Positions 8,430 to 17,437 of a stretch of DNA of 36,444 nt are shown piece by piece. Numbering within the stretch: the stretch's first letter is position 1; each line of letters begins with the position of its first letter. The DNA is from Propionibacteriaceae bacterium. GTDB lineage: Bacteria > Actinomycetota > Actinomycetes > Propionibacteriales > Propionibacteriaceae. Made by a program: the position numbers and the translations under genes. Under the pieces are notes generated by a model. That model saw nothing but the letters and a program-made list of their open reading frames with translations, was not told where the DNA came from and made no database searches. Location: positions 1 to 36,444 of the forward strand of contig JAUNUF010000016.1 of assembly GCA_030538315.1 (NCBI GenBank), written 5' to 3'.

Positions 8430-9584
8430 TCAGCGCCGGACAAGACGAGCTGGCTGGCCAGACAGCGCGAGTTCAAGCCACTCGTCGAAAACCGCTCCGC
8501 GTGGAGATGTCGCAATACGCGCCTGCGCTAGATCCACAGCGTCGAAGGCAATCTCATGCTCCGTTTCGAGCCCCGGAAGGCGGCGCCACGTCTGGATGAA
8601 CTCGGCGAAAGCCCGGCCGGTGTCCTTCACCGCGCCGTGCTCGTCAATCAGGCCCAGGGTGTGCTCCAACTCGGGAAAGTCCGCCAAGGACCGGGACACA
8701 TCATGCGAGCACCACCATGTGATGCCCCAGAGGGTGCGGCAACCCAGCAGGTTACGGCATGTATCGGTCACGAAATCCGCCGCCTTCTCGGGTGAAATAT
8801 GGGACAGCGGAGCGCCGACCTCCTGCAACCACACAGGGCGATTCGGATCCGGTGACCATGCATTGGCGAGTTCGCAGAGGTATCGCGCGAACCACGGCAG
8901 GCTTGGGTGGTCTTTGCCCAGCCGAGGACCCAGCGCCCCAAACACCCACGAGTGGACGGTGGTGAGATCCCCCTTGGTCGTTGCCAACTCCGGAGTAAAG
9001 GGATGTGTGGGGTCGAACCACAGGTCGTCGTCGAAGCTGTGGGTGTGCTCACCCATCGGCCAAGTAGCCTTGGCTGTGCCGAGAAGCTCGTCAAGCCACT
9101 GCCCAGCCTCCTCAACGGTCAAAGCCGAGGGCGACGGATGGCGCCCCGCTGCGAACTGGATGAACTCATTGCCCACCGAGAGCCCCATCGTGTTGGGGCG
9201 GTCCGCCAGTTCGTGAGCGAGAGCGGCGGTGAGATCCCGCTGGGCGCCCCGGACCGCGGGGTCCGTGAACAAGTTTCGCCCATGCCAAGAGGTGACCCAA
9301 GAGGGCAGGAAGTCATAGGACGAGAGGTGCCCCTGCAGAGCATCCACCACGACGTCAAGGCCCTGCCCAGCGGCAATGTCCACCACCGTGCCCACATCTG
9401 CAATAGCTTGAGGCCGGATGAGACTCCGATTGGGTTGAAGCAGAGGCCACAACGGAAAGATCCGCACATGATCAAGGCCCAGGGATGCAAGGGCCCCAAA
9501 GTCCTCGTCAACTGCCTTGACATCCAGGTCCAACCAGGAGTGGAACCAATTGACCCGTGGAGTGTAATTCGCACCAAACCTCAT
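8430..9584 (-). CDS. Clan GH-A glycoside hydrolase (GH5-like, putative beta-mannosidase/mannanase)
   Basis: 384 residues with a (beta/alpha)8-barrel layout. It starts MRFGANYTPRVNWFHSWLD; the likely acid/base is Glu140 in SVGNEF and the nucleophile Glu255 in VWLQEVGAP, the two strand-end glutamates of clan GH-A. Other barrel landmarks are HVRIFPLWP and GITWWCSHDV. There is no signal peptide, so it would act on imported oligosaccharide. GH5-like is the best fit; exact family and linkage are uncertain. Beside a GH38 alpha-mannosidase, hydrolysis of a beta-mannoside such as an N-glycan core or mannan fragment is a reasonable inference. The ATG at 9584 overlaps the GH38 stop (ATGA) and is preceded by AAGGAGG, so the two are one transcript. 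Confidence 0.78.
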   Translation of the reverse strand: MRFGANYTPRVNWFHSWLDLDVKAVDEDFGALASLGLDHVRIFPLWPLLQPNRSLIRPQAIADVGTVVDIAAGQGLDVVVDALQGHLSSYDFLPSWVTSWHGRNLFTDPAVRGAQRDLTAALAHELADRPNTMGLSVGNEFIQFAAGRHPSPSALTVEEAGQWLDELLGTAKATWPMGEHTHSFDDDLWFDPTHPFTPELATTKGDLTTVHSWVFGALGPRLGKDHPSLPWFARYLCELANAWSPDPNRPVWLQEVGAPLSHISPEKAADFVTDTCRNLLGCRTLWGITWWCSHDVSRSLADFPELEHTLGLIDEHGAVKDTGRAFAEFIQTWRRLPGLETEHEIAFDAVDLAQARIATSPRGAVFDEWLELALSGQPARLVRR

Positions 9585-12500
9585 GCGTGGGCCTCCTTTC
9601 TCAGACGAAGTGTCAGCAGTTGGAACGGACGCAGCGGAATCTCCCACCCCACGGCCGTGCGGCGCACATCGAGTTCCTGATGCTCGTCCTCCAGAATGTT
9701 GGTGACAGTCAGCTGCGCGAAGTCTGCCTCAATCGCCGCCACCGACTGGCTCCCTGTTGGCTCGTAGAGCCTCACGATGACGTCACCGCTACGATCCTCT
9801 GCAGGCTTCACGCCCTCAACCAGGGCACCCTGAACACTCAGCAGAGGAGCCACAGGGCGCCCCGGGCGAGTCCGGGCCTGAAGGTTGCGCCGGTATCCAG
9901 CAGCGACGGTATCGCCGAGCTGGGCATCCACCAGAACCGAGAAGCCGAAAACATGTCGTCCTTGATCTGCCTCAGGATCCGGATAGCGCGGGCCACGAAC
10001 GAGCGAAGGCCGCACGATCAGGTACGTGCCACCGCCGTCGTGTGGACGCCGAAGCACATCCAGCCCATGAGAGCCACTGTTCGCGATCCCCACCCCGAAA
10101 TCAGGCTCGCCTACATGCACGAATCGGTGCGTGCTGACCTCGAAGCGCTGGAAGTCCCACGATGTGTTCTCATGGATATCGCGCCAGAAGTGGCCGAACT
10201 GAGTTTCGAACGCAGCCCGGGTGGTGTGGAGATCAAGCGGCAGAACCAGCTTCAACAGGCGATCCTGATCATGCCAATCAACTACGGCATCGACCGTCAA
10301 CTCCGCCCCGTCGAGCCCCCAAGCCAGTTCGACGGCTGAGTTGCGGAAGCTCGTGCGGGTGATGACCGCTGGCGCTCCGTTCCGCTCCTCCAAGGCCATG
10401 GAGAAACCATCGATCACCTCCGGCTCTTCCCTCTGGAATCTTTCGGTATCCCAGGCATCCCACATGTTGGGGAAGTCTGGAATCAAGTGGAGCATTCCGG
10501 CAGGCGCTCCCGCAGGAATCACTTCACGACCGTTGGCGCCTGTCAGGCTGACAAGCAGACCAGCCTCAAAGACAGCAGTCACGGTGCCGTTGCTGAGTTC
10601 GATCCTCCGGCCATCTTCCTCCGTATTGACCACAGAGGAGGCGGCCGCATACGACGCGCTGAGCGCGGGCACCCCATCACGTTCGTTCGGAGCACCGTTG
10701 AAGCGGATCAACTCATCACCGTCTCCAGCGAGGAGCGCCTGCGCTTCTTCAATCAGGGCCTCTAGCTGCGTCGCCAGTTCTGCGTGCATTGCGGCATTCT
10801 CTCGGTGCACCCAGGCAATCGACGTTCCAGGCAGGACATCGTGGAACTGACCAAGGAGCACAGAGCGCCAAGCGCCAGTCAGCTCAACCCAGGGGTAGTC
10901 TCCCAAGCCCTGAACCATGACCATGGTCCACCACAACTCAGCTTCCCGCAGCAGGTGCTCAGAGCGGCGGTTGCCCTGCTTCGTGGCAACCTGGCTGGTG
11001 AACGTTCCCCGGTGCAACTCAAGGTACAGTTCACCCACCCAGACCGCTGGATCCGGGAGCTCGGCCATCGCAGCGGCAAAGAACTCATCTGGGCTGCCCA
11101 GCTTCACCTGTGACGCACCGGCAGTGTTGGACAAGCGGTTCGCATTGGCCACCATTTCTCGGTTGGGCCCTCCACCACCATCACCGTAACCGAACAGCAT
11201 CAGCGTCTCGCGCGCACGGCCCTTCTCCTTGAAGCGCCGCTCACCGCGTGCCAATTCCTCAGCCGTGACCTCGGCCCCGTACGTATCCGACGGTGGGAAG
11301 TGCGTGAAGATGCGAGTGCCGTCGATGCCCTCCCAGAGGAAGCTGTTGTGCGGGAAGACATTGACCTGATTCCAGGAGATCTTCTGCGTCAGGAACCACT
11401 CTGCGCCTGCCGCCTTGGCGATCTGCGGCAGCGCACCCGAGTAGCCGAAGGAGTCCGGGAGCCACATGCCCGTGGCACGCCGTCCCACAAATTGCTCGTA
11501 TGCCTGCTGCCCATACAGGAATTGGCGACACATGGCTTCGCCCCCGGGCAGCACCGCATCAGGCTCCACCCACATGGCACCTACCGGTGCGATCCTGCCT
11601 TCACCCACCCAATGACGCACACGCTGGAGCAGTTCCGGCGCATCCTCTGCAAGCCAGGCGAGGTGTTGCGACGCGGGCAAGGAGAAGACGAAGTCGTGGC
11701 CCGCCTCGAAGAGCTGCACGATGTTGGCAAGCGTGCGCACAACCTTTCGGCGAGTCTCCCTGAGCGGCCACAACCATGCGGTGTCGATATGTGCGTGTCC
11801 GACGGCAGTCACGGTGAGTGCGTCCTGATCCGCGGCCATCTCGAGGTGCGGCCGTAGGAGCGCACGGGCGGCACCCGCCGTCCCTGCCACATCCTCCGTG
11901 TCCAGGGCGTTGAGAGCTTCCTGGAGGGCGTGCGCCAGGCGCCAACGGCGCGGTGAGTCCTCGGGCCACTGGGCAGCAACGCCGCTGAGAACACGCAGAT
12001 CACGCGCGAGCTCTCGCGCATCGTGGTGAATCCGCACGAGGGACGCGCTGCGCAGGACATAGATGGGATCGACGCTAGAAGTGGCCTTGTCGCCCTCCGG
12101 GGTGGGGATGAACGGGGGGACTCCCAAGATCAGTGGATTGGCCGCAGCCTCCACGTACCAGGTGTAGCGGCCGGGCTCGTCGGGCACGGGCACCCAGTGA
12201 TTCTTCGGATGAAGACCCTTGATGATGCGGCCTTCCGAATCGCGCACAAGTCCTTCAGCCTGGAATCCGACAGAGTGGTCTTCCCACCCAAGGTCAATCT
12301 CAAGCTCAAACTCACCTGGAGCATGTGGCGGAACGTCGACTTCCAACTTGAACCATGTCGTGCCCCACGAAGGGCCCCAGGGCGCCGGCAACTGAAGAGG
12401 AACGTAGTCGGCCTGCTCAGCTACGTTCCACGGGACCGGCTCTCCCCTGCCAGGGACGCCATCGTCATCTGGCACAGGCCACCAGCAAACTCCCAGCGGG

Positions 12501-12586
12501 GCGACAACCTCTATGCTGGCGGGCAGGACACGCTCACGTGTGACTCTGCCAACTCGGTAGTCCATGAGGCTGAGCTGATCATGCAT
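9581..12586 (-). CDS. Alpha-mannosidase, glycoside hydrolase family 38
   Basis: 1001 residues, normal for bacterial GH38. Metal-binding motif GHAHIDTAWLWP (His264 or His266, Asp268), nucleophile region MWVEPDAVLPGGE (Asp343) and the metal-ligand motif GQFHDVLPGTS (His582) are all intact. These retaining, zinc-dependent enzymes remove alpha-mannosyl residues, for example from high-mannose glycans. No secretion signal, so hydrolysis is intracellular after import. A longer frame opens at 12988 but runs across the promoter and the LacI gene; ATG 12586 is preferred because GAGGAAA lies about 5 nt upstream and family similarity begins soon after. Promoter and operator are at 12648-12676. First gene of the GH38-GH5 operon, which may read on into the ABC genes. 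Confidence 0.95.
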   Translation of the reverse strand: MHDQLSLMDYRVGRVTRERVLPASIEVVAPLGVCWWPVPDDDGVPGRGEPVPWNVAEQADYVPLQLPAPWGPSWGTTWFKLEVDVPPHAPGEFELEIDLGWEDHSVGFQAEGLVRDSEGRIIKGLHPKNHWVPVPDEPGRYTWYVEAAANPLILGVPPFIPTPEGDKATSSVDPIYVLRSASLVRIHHDARELARDLRVLSGVAAQWPEDSPRRWRLAHALQEALNALDTEDVAGTAGAARALLRPHLEMAADQDALTVTAVGHAHIDTAWLWPLRETRRKVVRTLANIVQLFEAGHDFVFSLPASQHLAWLAEDAPELLQRVRHWVGEGRIAPVGAMWVEPDAVLPGGEAMCRQFLYGQQAYEQFVGRRATGMWLPDSFGYSGALPQIAKAAGAEWFLTQKISWNQVNVFPHNSFLWEGIDGTRIFTHFPPSDTYGAEVTAEELARGERRFKEKGRARETLMLFGYGDGGGGPNREMVANANRLSNTAGASQVKLGSPDEFFAAAMAELPDPAVWVGELYLELHRGTFTSQVATKQGNRRSEHLLREAELWWTMVMVQGLGDYPWVELTGAWRSVLLGQFHDVLPGTSIAWVHRENAAMHAELATQLEALIEEAQALLAGDGDELIRFNGAPNERDGVPALSASYAAASSVVNTEEDGRRIELSNGTVTAVFEAGLLVSLTGANGREVIPAGAPAGMLHLIPDFPNMWDAWDTERFQREEPEVIDGFSMALEERNGAPAVITRTSFRNSAVELAWGLDGAELTVDAVVDWHDQDRLLKLVLPLDLHTTRAAFETQFGHFWRDIHENTSWDFQRFEVSTHRFVHVGEPDFGVGIANSGSHGLDVLRRPHDGGGTYLIVRPSLVRGPRYPDPEADQGRHVFGFSVLVDAQLGDTVAAGYRRNLQARTRPGRPVAPLLSVQGALVEGVKPAEDRSGDVIVRLYEPTGSQSVAAIEADFAQLTVTNILEDEHQELDVRRTAVGWEIPLRPFQLLTLRLRKEAHA

Positions 12587-12647
12587 TGATTTCCTCAGAG
12601 TGTCTATGGGTGTGTTGAACAAGGCAGCACACCGGCGGGCTAACTCG

Positions 12648-12676
12648 ATACTAATCCGGTTTAGTAACTGGGTCAA
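12648..12676 (-). promoter_or_regulatory. GH38 promoter with LacI-type operator
   Basis: Minus strand: -35 TTGACC (12671-12676), 17-bp spacer (12654-12670), -10 TAGTAT (12648-12653). The near-perfect palindrome TACTAATCCGGTTTAGTA (12649-12666) has one mismatched pair around a CCGG centre and covers spacer and -10. Its position between the divergent GH38 and LacI genes suggests repression of GH38 plus autoregulation of the regulator. A central CG in a palindrome is typical of LacI-family operators. Confidence 0.78.
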
Positions 12677-12706
12677 TGGGAAATGACATATGGAGGTCAC
12701 AATCTG

Positions 12707-13711
12707 ATGAAGCGGCCGACAATTCGCGATATCGCGCGCCTGGCGCAGGTCTCCCCCGGCGCCGTCTCGTTGGCCCTGAACGGCAAACCAGGGGTCTCGG
12801 AGGCGACCCGCCAGCGCATCGTCGAGATCGCAGAAGCCAAGGGGTGGACGGCCAGCCAAGCGGCCAGGGCGTTGTCGAAATCCAAAGCTGACGCCGTCGG
12901 TCTGGTTCTTGCCCGGCCTCAGGCATCGATCGACTCCGAACGGTTCTACTTCCAGTTCATCTGCGGGATGATTGAGGCTCTCACCCAACGCGGCCAGTCC
13001 TTGGTGTTACAGATCGTCGACAACGTCGCTCTGGAGCTCGAGGTCTACCGTGCCTGGTGGACGGAGCGGCGCGTCGATTCCGTTGTACTGGTGGACCCCC
13101 TCGCGAGCGATCCACGGCCGGACCGGCTGCGCGAACTGTCACTGCCGTTCGTGTCCGTTGGTGCTGGTTTCGACGGGGGCAAAGCTGTCCTCATCGACGA
13201 CGGCGCCATCGTTGAGGCTGCCCTTGAGCACCTCGCGGAGCAGGGTTGTCAGCGCATTGGCTACGTGTGCGGCATCTCCAACCTCGAACACAGCCAGGTA
13301 CGTCAGCGAACCTTCATGACTGCATGCACACGCTGGGGCATGGAGGCACGAATGTCGAACCCCACAGACTACTCAGAGTTGAGCGGTGCCCGTGAGTTGG
13401 AACTGCTGTTGAGCGCACCAGTTAAGCCAGACGCGGTGATCTTCGACAACGAGAGCCTGTTGCTTGGCGGCCTGCCCGTTCTGTCGGCGCAAGGGCTTGC
13501 CATCCCCCACGATCTCGCAGTGTTGGCGTTGGAGGACTCGCCGGTCGGCAAGATGGTCACGCCCCCAGTGACGGCCTTCGACCGTGATCCCTCCGTCCTG
13601 GGAGCCGCCGCCGTTGCACTCCTCATAGATGCCGACGCGCCGAACGAAAAGGTCATGGAGACACCACACCTCATCACCAGGGGGTCGACGCTACGGCGCG
13701 TTGCTAGCTAG
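12707..13711 (+). CDS. LacI-family transcriptional repressor
   Basis: 334 residues. The N-terminal helix-turn-helix TIRDIARLAQVSPGAVSLALNG (from residue 4) and hinge SQAARALSKSKA are standard for LacI/GalR regulators. A periplasmic-binding-protein-like effector domain follows, with ALEHLAEQGCQRIGYVCG and PDAVIFDNE among its recognisable blocks. ATG 12707 was chosen over an upstream in-frame ATG at 12683 because GGAGG (12692-12696) is correctly spaced for 12707 and the HTH begins immediately. It is divergent from GH38 across a palindromic operator and is inferred to control both the GH38-GH5 and the ABC operons. The effector is unknown, probably a mannose-containing sugar. Confidence 0.92.
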   Translation: MKRPTIRDIARLAQVSPGAVSLALNGKPGVSEATRQRIVEIAEAKGWTASQAARALSKSKADAVGLVLARPQASIDSERFYFQFICGMIEALTQRGQSLVLQIVDNVALELEVYRAWWTERRVDSVVLVDPLASDPRPDRLRELSLPFVSVGAGFDGGKAVLIDDGAIVEAALEHLAEQGCQRIGYVCGISNLEHSQVRQRTFMTACTRWGMEARMSNPTDYSELSGARELELLLSAPVKPDAVIFDNESLLLGGLPVLSAQGLAIPHDLAVLALEDSPVGKMVTPPVTAFDRDPSVLGAAAVALLIDADAPNEKVMETPHLITRGSTLRRVAS

Positions 13712-13727
13712 ATCAGCGCACCGCAGG

Positions 13728-13747
13728 ATCCGGAACAAGTCCCGGAT
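13728..13747. terminator. Small hairpin between convergent lacI-type and radical SAM genes
   Basis: ATCCGG (13728-13733) and CCGGAT (13742-13747) form a 6-bp stem with an 8-nt loop in the 62-bp gap between convergent stop codons. No U-tract, so it is only a weak terminator candidate. Confidence 0.35.
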
Positions 13748-13773
13748 TCACGCCTCTGAGGCAGTTCTTGGCA

Positions 13774-15729
13774 TCAACTCAGGTTTGGCTTGACTACGGC
13801 GAGGGGCAACAGCACCTTCCCCGTGGGGCCGATCTGGATCTCGGTGTCCAGCTGAGGGCACACGCCGCAGTCGAAGCACGGCGTCCAGCGGCAATCCTCG
13901 ACCTCCCGCTCGTCGAGGGCATCCTGCCAGTCCTCCCACAGCCAGTCTCGGTCCAGGCCTGCGTCGAGGTGATCCCACGGCAGCACCTCTTCGTACTCGC
14001 GCTCGCGCTGCGTGTACCACTCCAGGTCGATGCCAAACTGCTTCAGTTCCTCGTTGGCGGCGTTCACCCAGCGCTCGTAGCTGAAGTGCTCGCTCCACCC
14101 GTCGAACTTGCCGCCCTCGCGCCACACGCGCTCGATGATGCGGCCCACGCGACGATCGCCGCGAGACAGCAACCCCTCGACGACGCCGGGCTCACCCTCG
14201 TGGTATCGCAGCCCAATGGCGCGTCCGTAGTTGCGATCCTGCTTGATGGTCTCCTTGAGCAGCATGAGGCGGTTGTTGATGGTCTCCGCGCTCGCCTGAC
14301 CAGCCCACTGGAACGGAGTGTGCGCCTTGGGCACGAAACCGCCGATGGAGACGGTGCAGCGGATATCGCGCGTGCCGGATGCCTGGCGGCCCGTCTCGAT
14401 GACGCGACGCGCCAAGTCCACGATGGCCAGAACGTCCTCGTCGGTCTCCGTGGGCAGGCCGCACATGAAATAGAGCTTGACCTGGCGCCAGCCGGACGAG
14501 AAGGCGGCGGCCACGGTGTTGATCAGGTCGTCCTCGCTGACCATCTTGTTGATGACCTTGCGCATCCGCTCCGAGCCGCCCTCGGGCGCGAAGGTGAGGC
14601 CGGAACGGCGGCCGTTGCGTGAGAGTTCGTTGGCCAGGTCGATGTTGAAGGCATCAACGCGCGTGGAGGGCAGCGAGAGCGAGACGTTGCTGCCCTCGTA
14701 GCGATCTGCCAACTGCTTGGTGACCTCGGCGATCTCGGAGTGATCCGCCGACGACAGCGACAGCAGGCCGATCTCCTCGAGGCCAGTGGCCTTCAGGCCA
14801 CCCTCCACCATGGCGCCGATCGTCTCGATGTTGCGCTCACGAACGGGGCGGGTGATCATGCCTGCCTGGCAGAAGCGACACCCCCGGGTGCAGCCGCGGA
14901 AGATCTCGACGGAGTACCGCTCGTGCACCGTCTCGGCCATGGGGACGATGGGCTTCTTGGGGTACGGCCACGCGTCGAGGTCCATCAGCGTGTGCTTGCG
15001 CACCTGGAACGGCACCTCAGGCCGGTTGGGCGCGACGCGTTGGATGCGCCCGTCGTCGAGGTAATCCACGTCGTAGAAGCGCGGCACGTAGAACGCGCCG
15101 GTCACTGCCAGGCGCAGCAGCAGCCCGTCGCGGCCACCCTCGCGCCCATCGGCCTTCCATTCGCGCACGATGTCGGAGATGAGCAGCGAGGCCTCCTCGC
15201 CGTCGCCCAACACCGCCACGTCGATGAAATCCGCGATGGGCTCCGGATTGAACGCTGAGTGCCCACCGGCGATGACGACGGGGTGCTCCTCCCCGCGGTC
15301 TGCTGCATGCAGCGGGATGCCGCTCAGATCGAGAAGGTTCAGCAGGTTGGTGTAGCCCAGTTCCGTGGAGAAGGAGACGCCCAGCAGGTCGAACTTGCCG
15401 ACGGGGCGGTGCGCGTCGAGGGTGAACTGCGGGATGCCGTGCTCACGGAGCACGGCCTCCATGTCGGGCCACACGGAATAGGTGCGCTCCGCGAGGATCC
15501 AGTCGCGCTCGTTGAGGATCTCGTAGAGGATGGCCACGCCCTGGTTGGGCTGGCCCACCTCGTACGCATCCGGGTACGAGAGGCACCAGCGCACCGCCAC
15601 GCTGTCCCAGTCCTTCACGACGGAGTTGTGCTCGCCGCCCACGTACTGAATGGGCTTGCTGACGCGGGCGAGCAGCGGCTCGAGGCGGTCGAACACCGAG
15701 TGCTGGGGCAGGGCTGGCGTGATAGTCAT
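13774..15729 (-). CDS. TIGR03960 family B12-binding radical SAM protein
   Basis: 651 residues. An N-terminal B12-binding-like region (VVIAGGHSAFNPEP and AVLGDGEEA at about 151-180) precedes the radical SAM core. The iron-sulfur motif RGCTRGCRFCQAG gives Cys280, Cys284 and Cys287 (CxxxCxxC). FAPEGGSERMRKVINK and FMCGLPTETDEDV are further family blocks. The C-terminus carries extra cysteines (CRWTPCFDCGVC). The reaction is unknown. It is normally followed directly by DUF2344/TIGR03936 and rne; here that partner is 12.7 kb downstream. ATG 15729 was chosen over 15762; a -10-like TATCCT (15740-15745) lies 10 nt upstream, implying a leader of only a few nucleotides. Confidence 0.93.
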   Translation of the reverse strand: MTITPALPQHSVFDRLEPLLARVSKPIQYVGGEHNSVVKDWDSVAVRWCLSYPDAYEVGQPNQGVAILYEILNERDWILAERTYSVWPDMEAVLREHGIPQFTLDAHRPVGKFDLLGVSFSTELGYTNLLNLLDLSGIPLHAADRGEEHPVVIAGGHSAFNPEPIADFIDVAVLGDGEEASLLISDIVREWKADGREGGRDGLLLRLAVTGAFYVPRFYDVDYLDDGRIQRVAPNRPEVPFQVRKHTLMDLDAWPYPKKPIVPMAETVHERYSVEIFRGCTRGCRFCQAGMITRPVRERNIETIGAMVEGGLKATGLEEIGLLSLSSADHSEIAEVTKQLADRYEGSNVSLSLPSTRVDAFNIDLANELSRNGRRSGLTFAPEGGSERMRKVINKMVSEDDLINTVAAAFSSGWRQVKLYFMCGLPTETDEDVLAIVDLARRVIETGRQASGTRDIRCTVSIGGFVPKAHTPFQWAGQASAETINNRLMLLKETIKQDRNYGRAIGLRYHEGEPGVVEGLLSRGDRRVGRIIERVWREGGKFDGWSEHFSYERWVNAANEELKQFGIDLEWYTQREREYEEVLPWDHLDAGLDRDWLWEDWQDALDEREVEDCRWTPCFDCGVCPQLDTEIQIGPTGKVLLPLAVVKPNLS

Positions 15730-15765
15730 AGCGCCAGCAAGGATAACCCGGTGCAGGTACAAGAC

Positions 15766-16683
15766 CTAGCGTTGAGGGCCCAGGCGTTGGGTGGATGAGC
15801 GCCGGGCCGCCAGGTCGATGAGCACCCCGACAACGACCAGGGCGATGATGCCCGCCGCCACGGTGGGCCCACCCACGCCAGCAGAGCGGTCGAAAACGCT
15901 GCTGAGATCCTGGAACGGCACCACGGCAAAGCCGATCATGTTGTTGACGACGTGCACCGCCACCGCCGCCTCGATACCTCCCGTGCGCCAGGTGAGGTAG
16001 CTCAACACCGCGGCCAGCGTGACGTAGAACACGTTCAGCCAAAGGTCTTCAGCTGCATGCATGGCTGTGAAGAGGGCTGTGTTGACCAGTGTGCCGACGA
16101 TGAGCGCCACCGCCGGGCGTCGGAACCAGGACGCCACCGTGCGGAAGAAGACACCGCGGAACAGGTACTCCTCGGCCGCCGCCTGGAAGGGGGTGACCAG
16201 CATGAGGCCAGCGAGCAGCCACCAGCTGAAGGGTTGGATCCTCAGCCCCTCGGCGGCTCCTGCGGCAAGGACCTTCCAGACGAAGGCAAGGCCCAACCCA
16301 AGGCCTGCGAGGCCGAGGCACACGAAGAACCACCGCCAGCGGAACCTGCCAGCCACAGAGTGGAGGAAGCCGAGCGGCTGCCTCGCAAGCAGCGCGATCA
16401 GGAGGATGATTGGGAGCAGGACCCCCAGCCCCAAGCTGTTGCCCAGAACGATGCCCGGGCTGAAGCCGCCGCCCTCCAGGGTGGCGCGGAGTTGCTCGGC
16501 GTCGATGGCGCCGCTGGCAACCTCCACAGACATGGCCACCATGGATGCCACTGACGTGACTATCCAATACGCGGCCATGCTCAGCACCGCGACGAGGAGC
16601 GCACGCCACAATGGCACACCAGGCGCGCGCCAGAACTGGTGATAACCAGTGGGCTCTGCGGGGAGCGTGGGGGCTGTGTTCAT
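15766..16683 (-). CDS. CPBP family intramembrane glutamic endopeptidase (CAAX protease-like)
   Basis: 305 residues with about eight hydrophobic segments. The family signature is complete: Glu171-Glu172 and Arg176 in AAEEYLFRG, His209 in ALFTAMH, and His244 with Asn247/248 in AVHVVNN. These residues form the active site of CPBP/Rce1-like membrane proteases. Bacterial members act in processing or bacteriocin self-immunity; the substrate here is unknown. The start codon overlaps the ndk stop (ATGA, 16680-16683), so it is translationally coupled to ndk although the two have no evident functional link. The C-terminus is basic (ARRSSTQRLGPQR). Confidence 0.88.
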   Translation of the reverse strand: MNTAPTLPAEPTGYHQFWRAPGVPLWRALLVAVLSMAAYWIVTSVASMVAMSVEVASGAIDAEQLRATLEGGGFSPGIVLGNSLGLGVLLPIILLIALLARQPLGFLHSVAGRFRWRWFFVCLGLAGLGLGLAFVWKVLAAGAAEGLRIQPFSWWLLAGLMLVTPFQAAAEEYLFRGVFFRTVASWFRRPAVALIVGTLVNTALFTAMHAAEDLWLNVFYVTLAAVLSYLTWRTGGIEAAVAVHVVNNMIGFAVVPFQDLSSVFDRSAGVGGPTVAAGIIALVVVGVLIDLAARRSSTQRLGPQR

Positions 16684-17087
16684 AGCGCAGGGAACCAGAG
16701 CGCGATCTCGGCGGCGGCGGACTCCGGGGAATCCGACGCATGCACGGCGTTGCGAGGACCGCCCTCACCGAAATCCGCTCGGATGGTGCCGGCATCCGCC
16801 TTGGTGGGGTCCGTGGCGCCGTTGAGCGCACGCACTTGGGCGATTGCGTTCTCGCCTGTCAGCACCATCGGGATCATGGGACCGCTGGTCATGAACTGAC
16901 GCAGGGCCGGGTAGAAATCGCGCTCCAAATGCTCCGCATAGTGGAGATCTGAGAACTCACCAGTGATCGTGCGCAGATCCAGGGCCTCGAGGCGAAGCCC
17001 AAGCCCCTCGTACCGGGCGAGGATCTCCCCCGCATGCCCGGCCTCGACGGCGTCCGGCTTGATGATGACGAATGTGCGTTCGGTCAC
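16680..17087 (-). CDS. ndk: Nucleoside diphosphate kinase
   Basis: 135 residues, full length. It transfers the gamma phosphate from ATP to other nucleoside diphosphates through a phosphohistidine. It begins with ERTFVIIKPDAVEAG and has the conserved GATDPTKADAGTIRADF. The active-site histidine is His116 in NAVHASDS; Ala replaces the more common Gly after the histidine, which is tolerated. GTG 17087 overlaps the DUF4233 stop (GTGA) and is preceded by AAGGAGG; the longer upstream frame is antisense-like shadow over the previous gene. The folC-DUF4233-ndk order is typical of actinobacteria. Confidence 0.97.
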   Translation of the reverse strand: MTERTFVIIKPDAVEAGHAGEILARYEGLGLRLEALDLRTITGEFSDLHYAEHLERDFYPALRQFMTSGPMIPMVLTGENAIAQVRALNGATDPTKADAGTIRADFGEGGPRNAVHASDSPESAAAEIALWFPAL

Positions 17088-17437
17088 GATGCGTTCCCTC
17101 CTTGGTGATGCGCCTCGATCCTCTTGCCGAGAACGATGCACGTGGCCCAGATCAACGCGAAGATGATACCCATCGCGTACATCCACGGGGTCAGCAGCCC
17201 CAGCCCGATGAGCACGGCCTGAGCCAGCCATCCCACCAGATAGCCCCACCGCTTGCGGATGCCCGCGAGAGCGACGATGCACAGCACCGAGGCGAGACCG
17301 CTCCACGCAGCAGCAACAGCGAGGTTGATGCCGGAGACCTGGATCATGCCGATGTAGGCCAGCCAGATGATGATGACCTCGAAGATCAGCACCGACATGG
17401 CGGCCGCCCGCATGGGATTGTCTGGGGCAAGCGTCAC
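17084..17437 (-). CDS. DUF4233 family small membrane protein
   Basis: 117 residues with four hydrophobic segments (about 15-33, 38-58, 65-83 and 88-104) and a hydrophilic C-terminus. Family assignment comes from the length, the NPMRAAAMSVLIFEVIIIWLA start and the invariant position between folC and ndk in actinobacteria. Function unknown. It is linked by 4-nt overlaps at both ends (ATGA with folC, GTGA with ndk), so expression is tightly tied to both. Confidence 0.85.
   Translation of the reverse strand: MTLAPDNPMRAAAMSVLIFEVIIIWLAYIGMIQVSGINLAVAAAWSGLASVLCIVALAGIRKRWGYLVGWLAQAVLIGLGLLTPWMYAMGIIFALIWATCIVLGKRIEAHHQGGNAS

Noticed and set aside
12587..12988. N-terminal extension of the GH38 frame up to 12988.
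   Set aside because: It would run through the promoter, operator and the LacI coding start; the ribosome site and family similarity place the start at 12586.
1081..13773. The sugar block as a mobile genetic element.
   Set aside because: No integrase, transposase, att-like direct repeats or tRNA at either edge; only displacement of a gene pair is supported.
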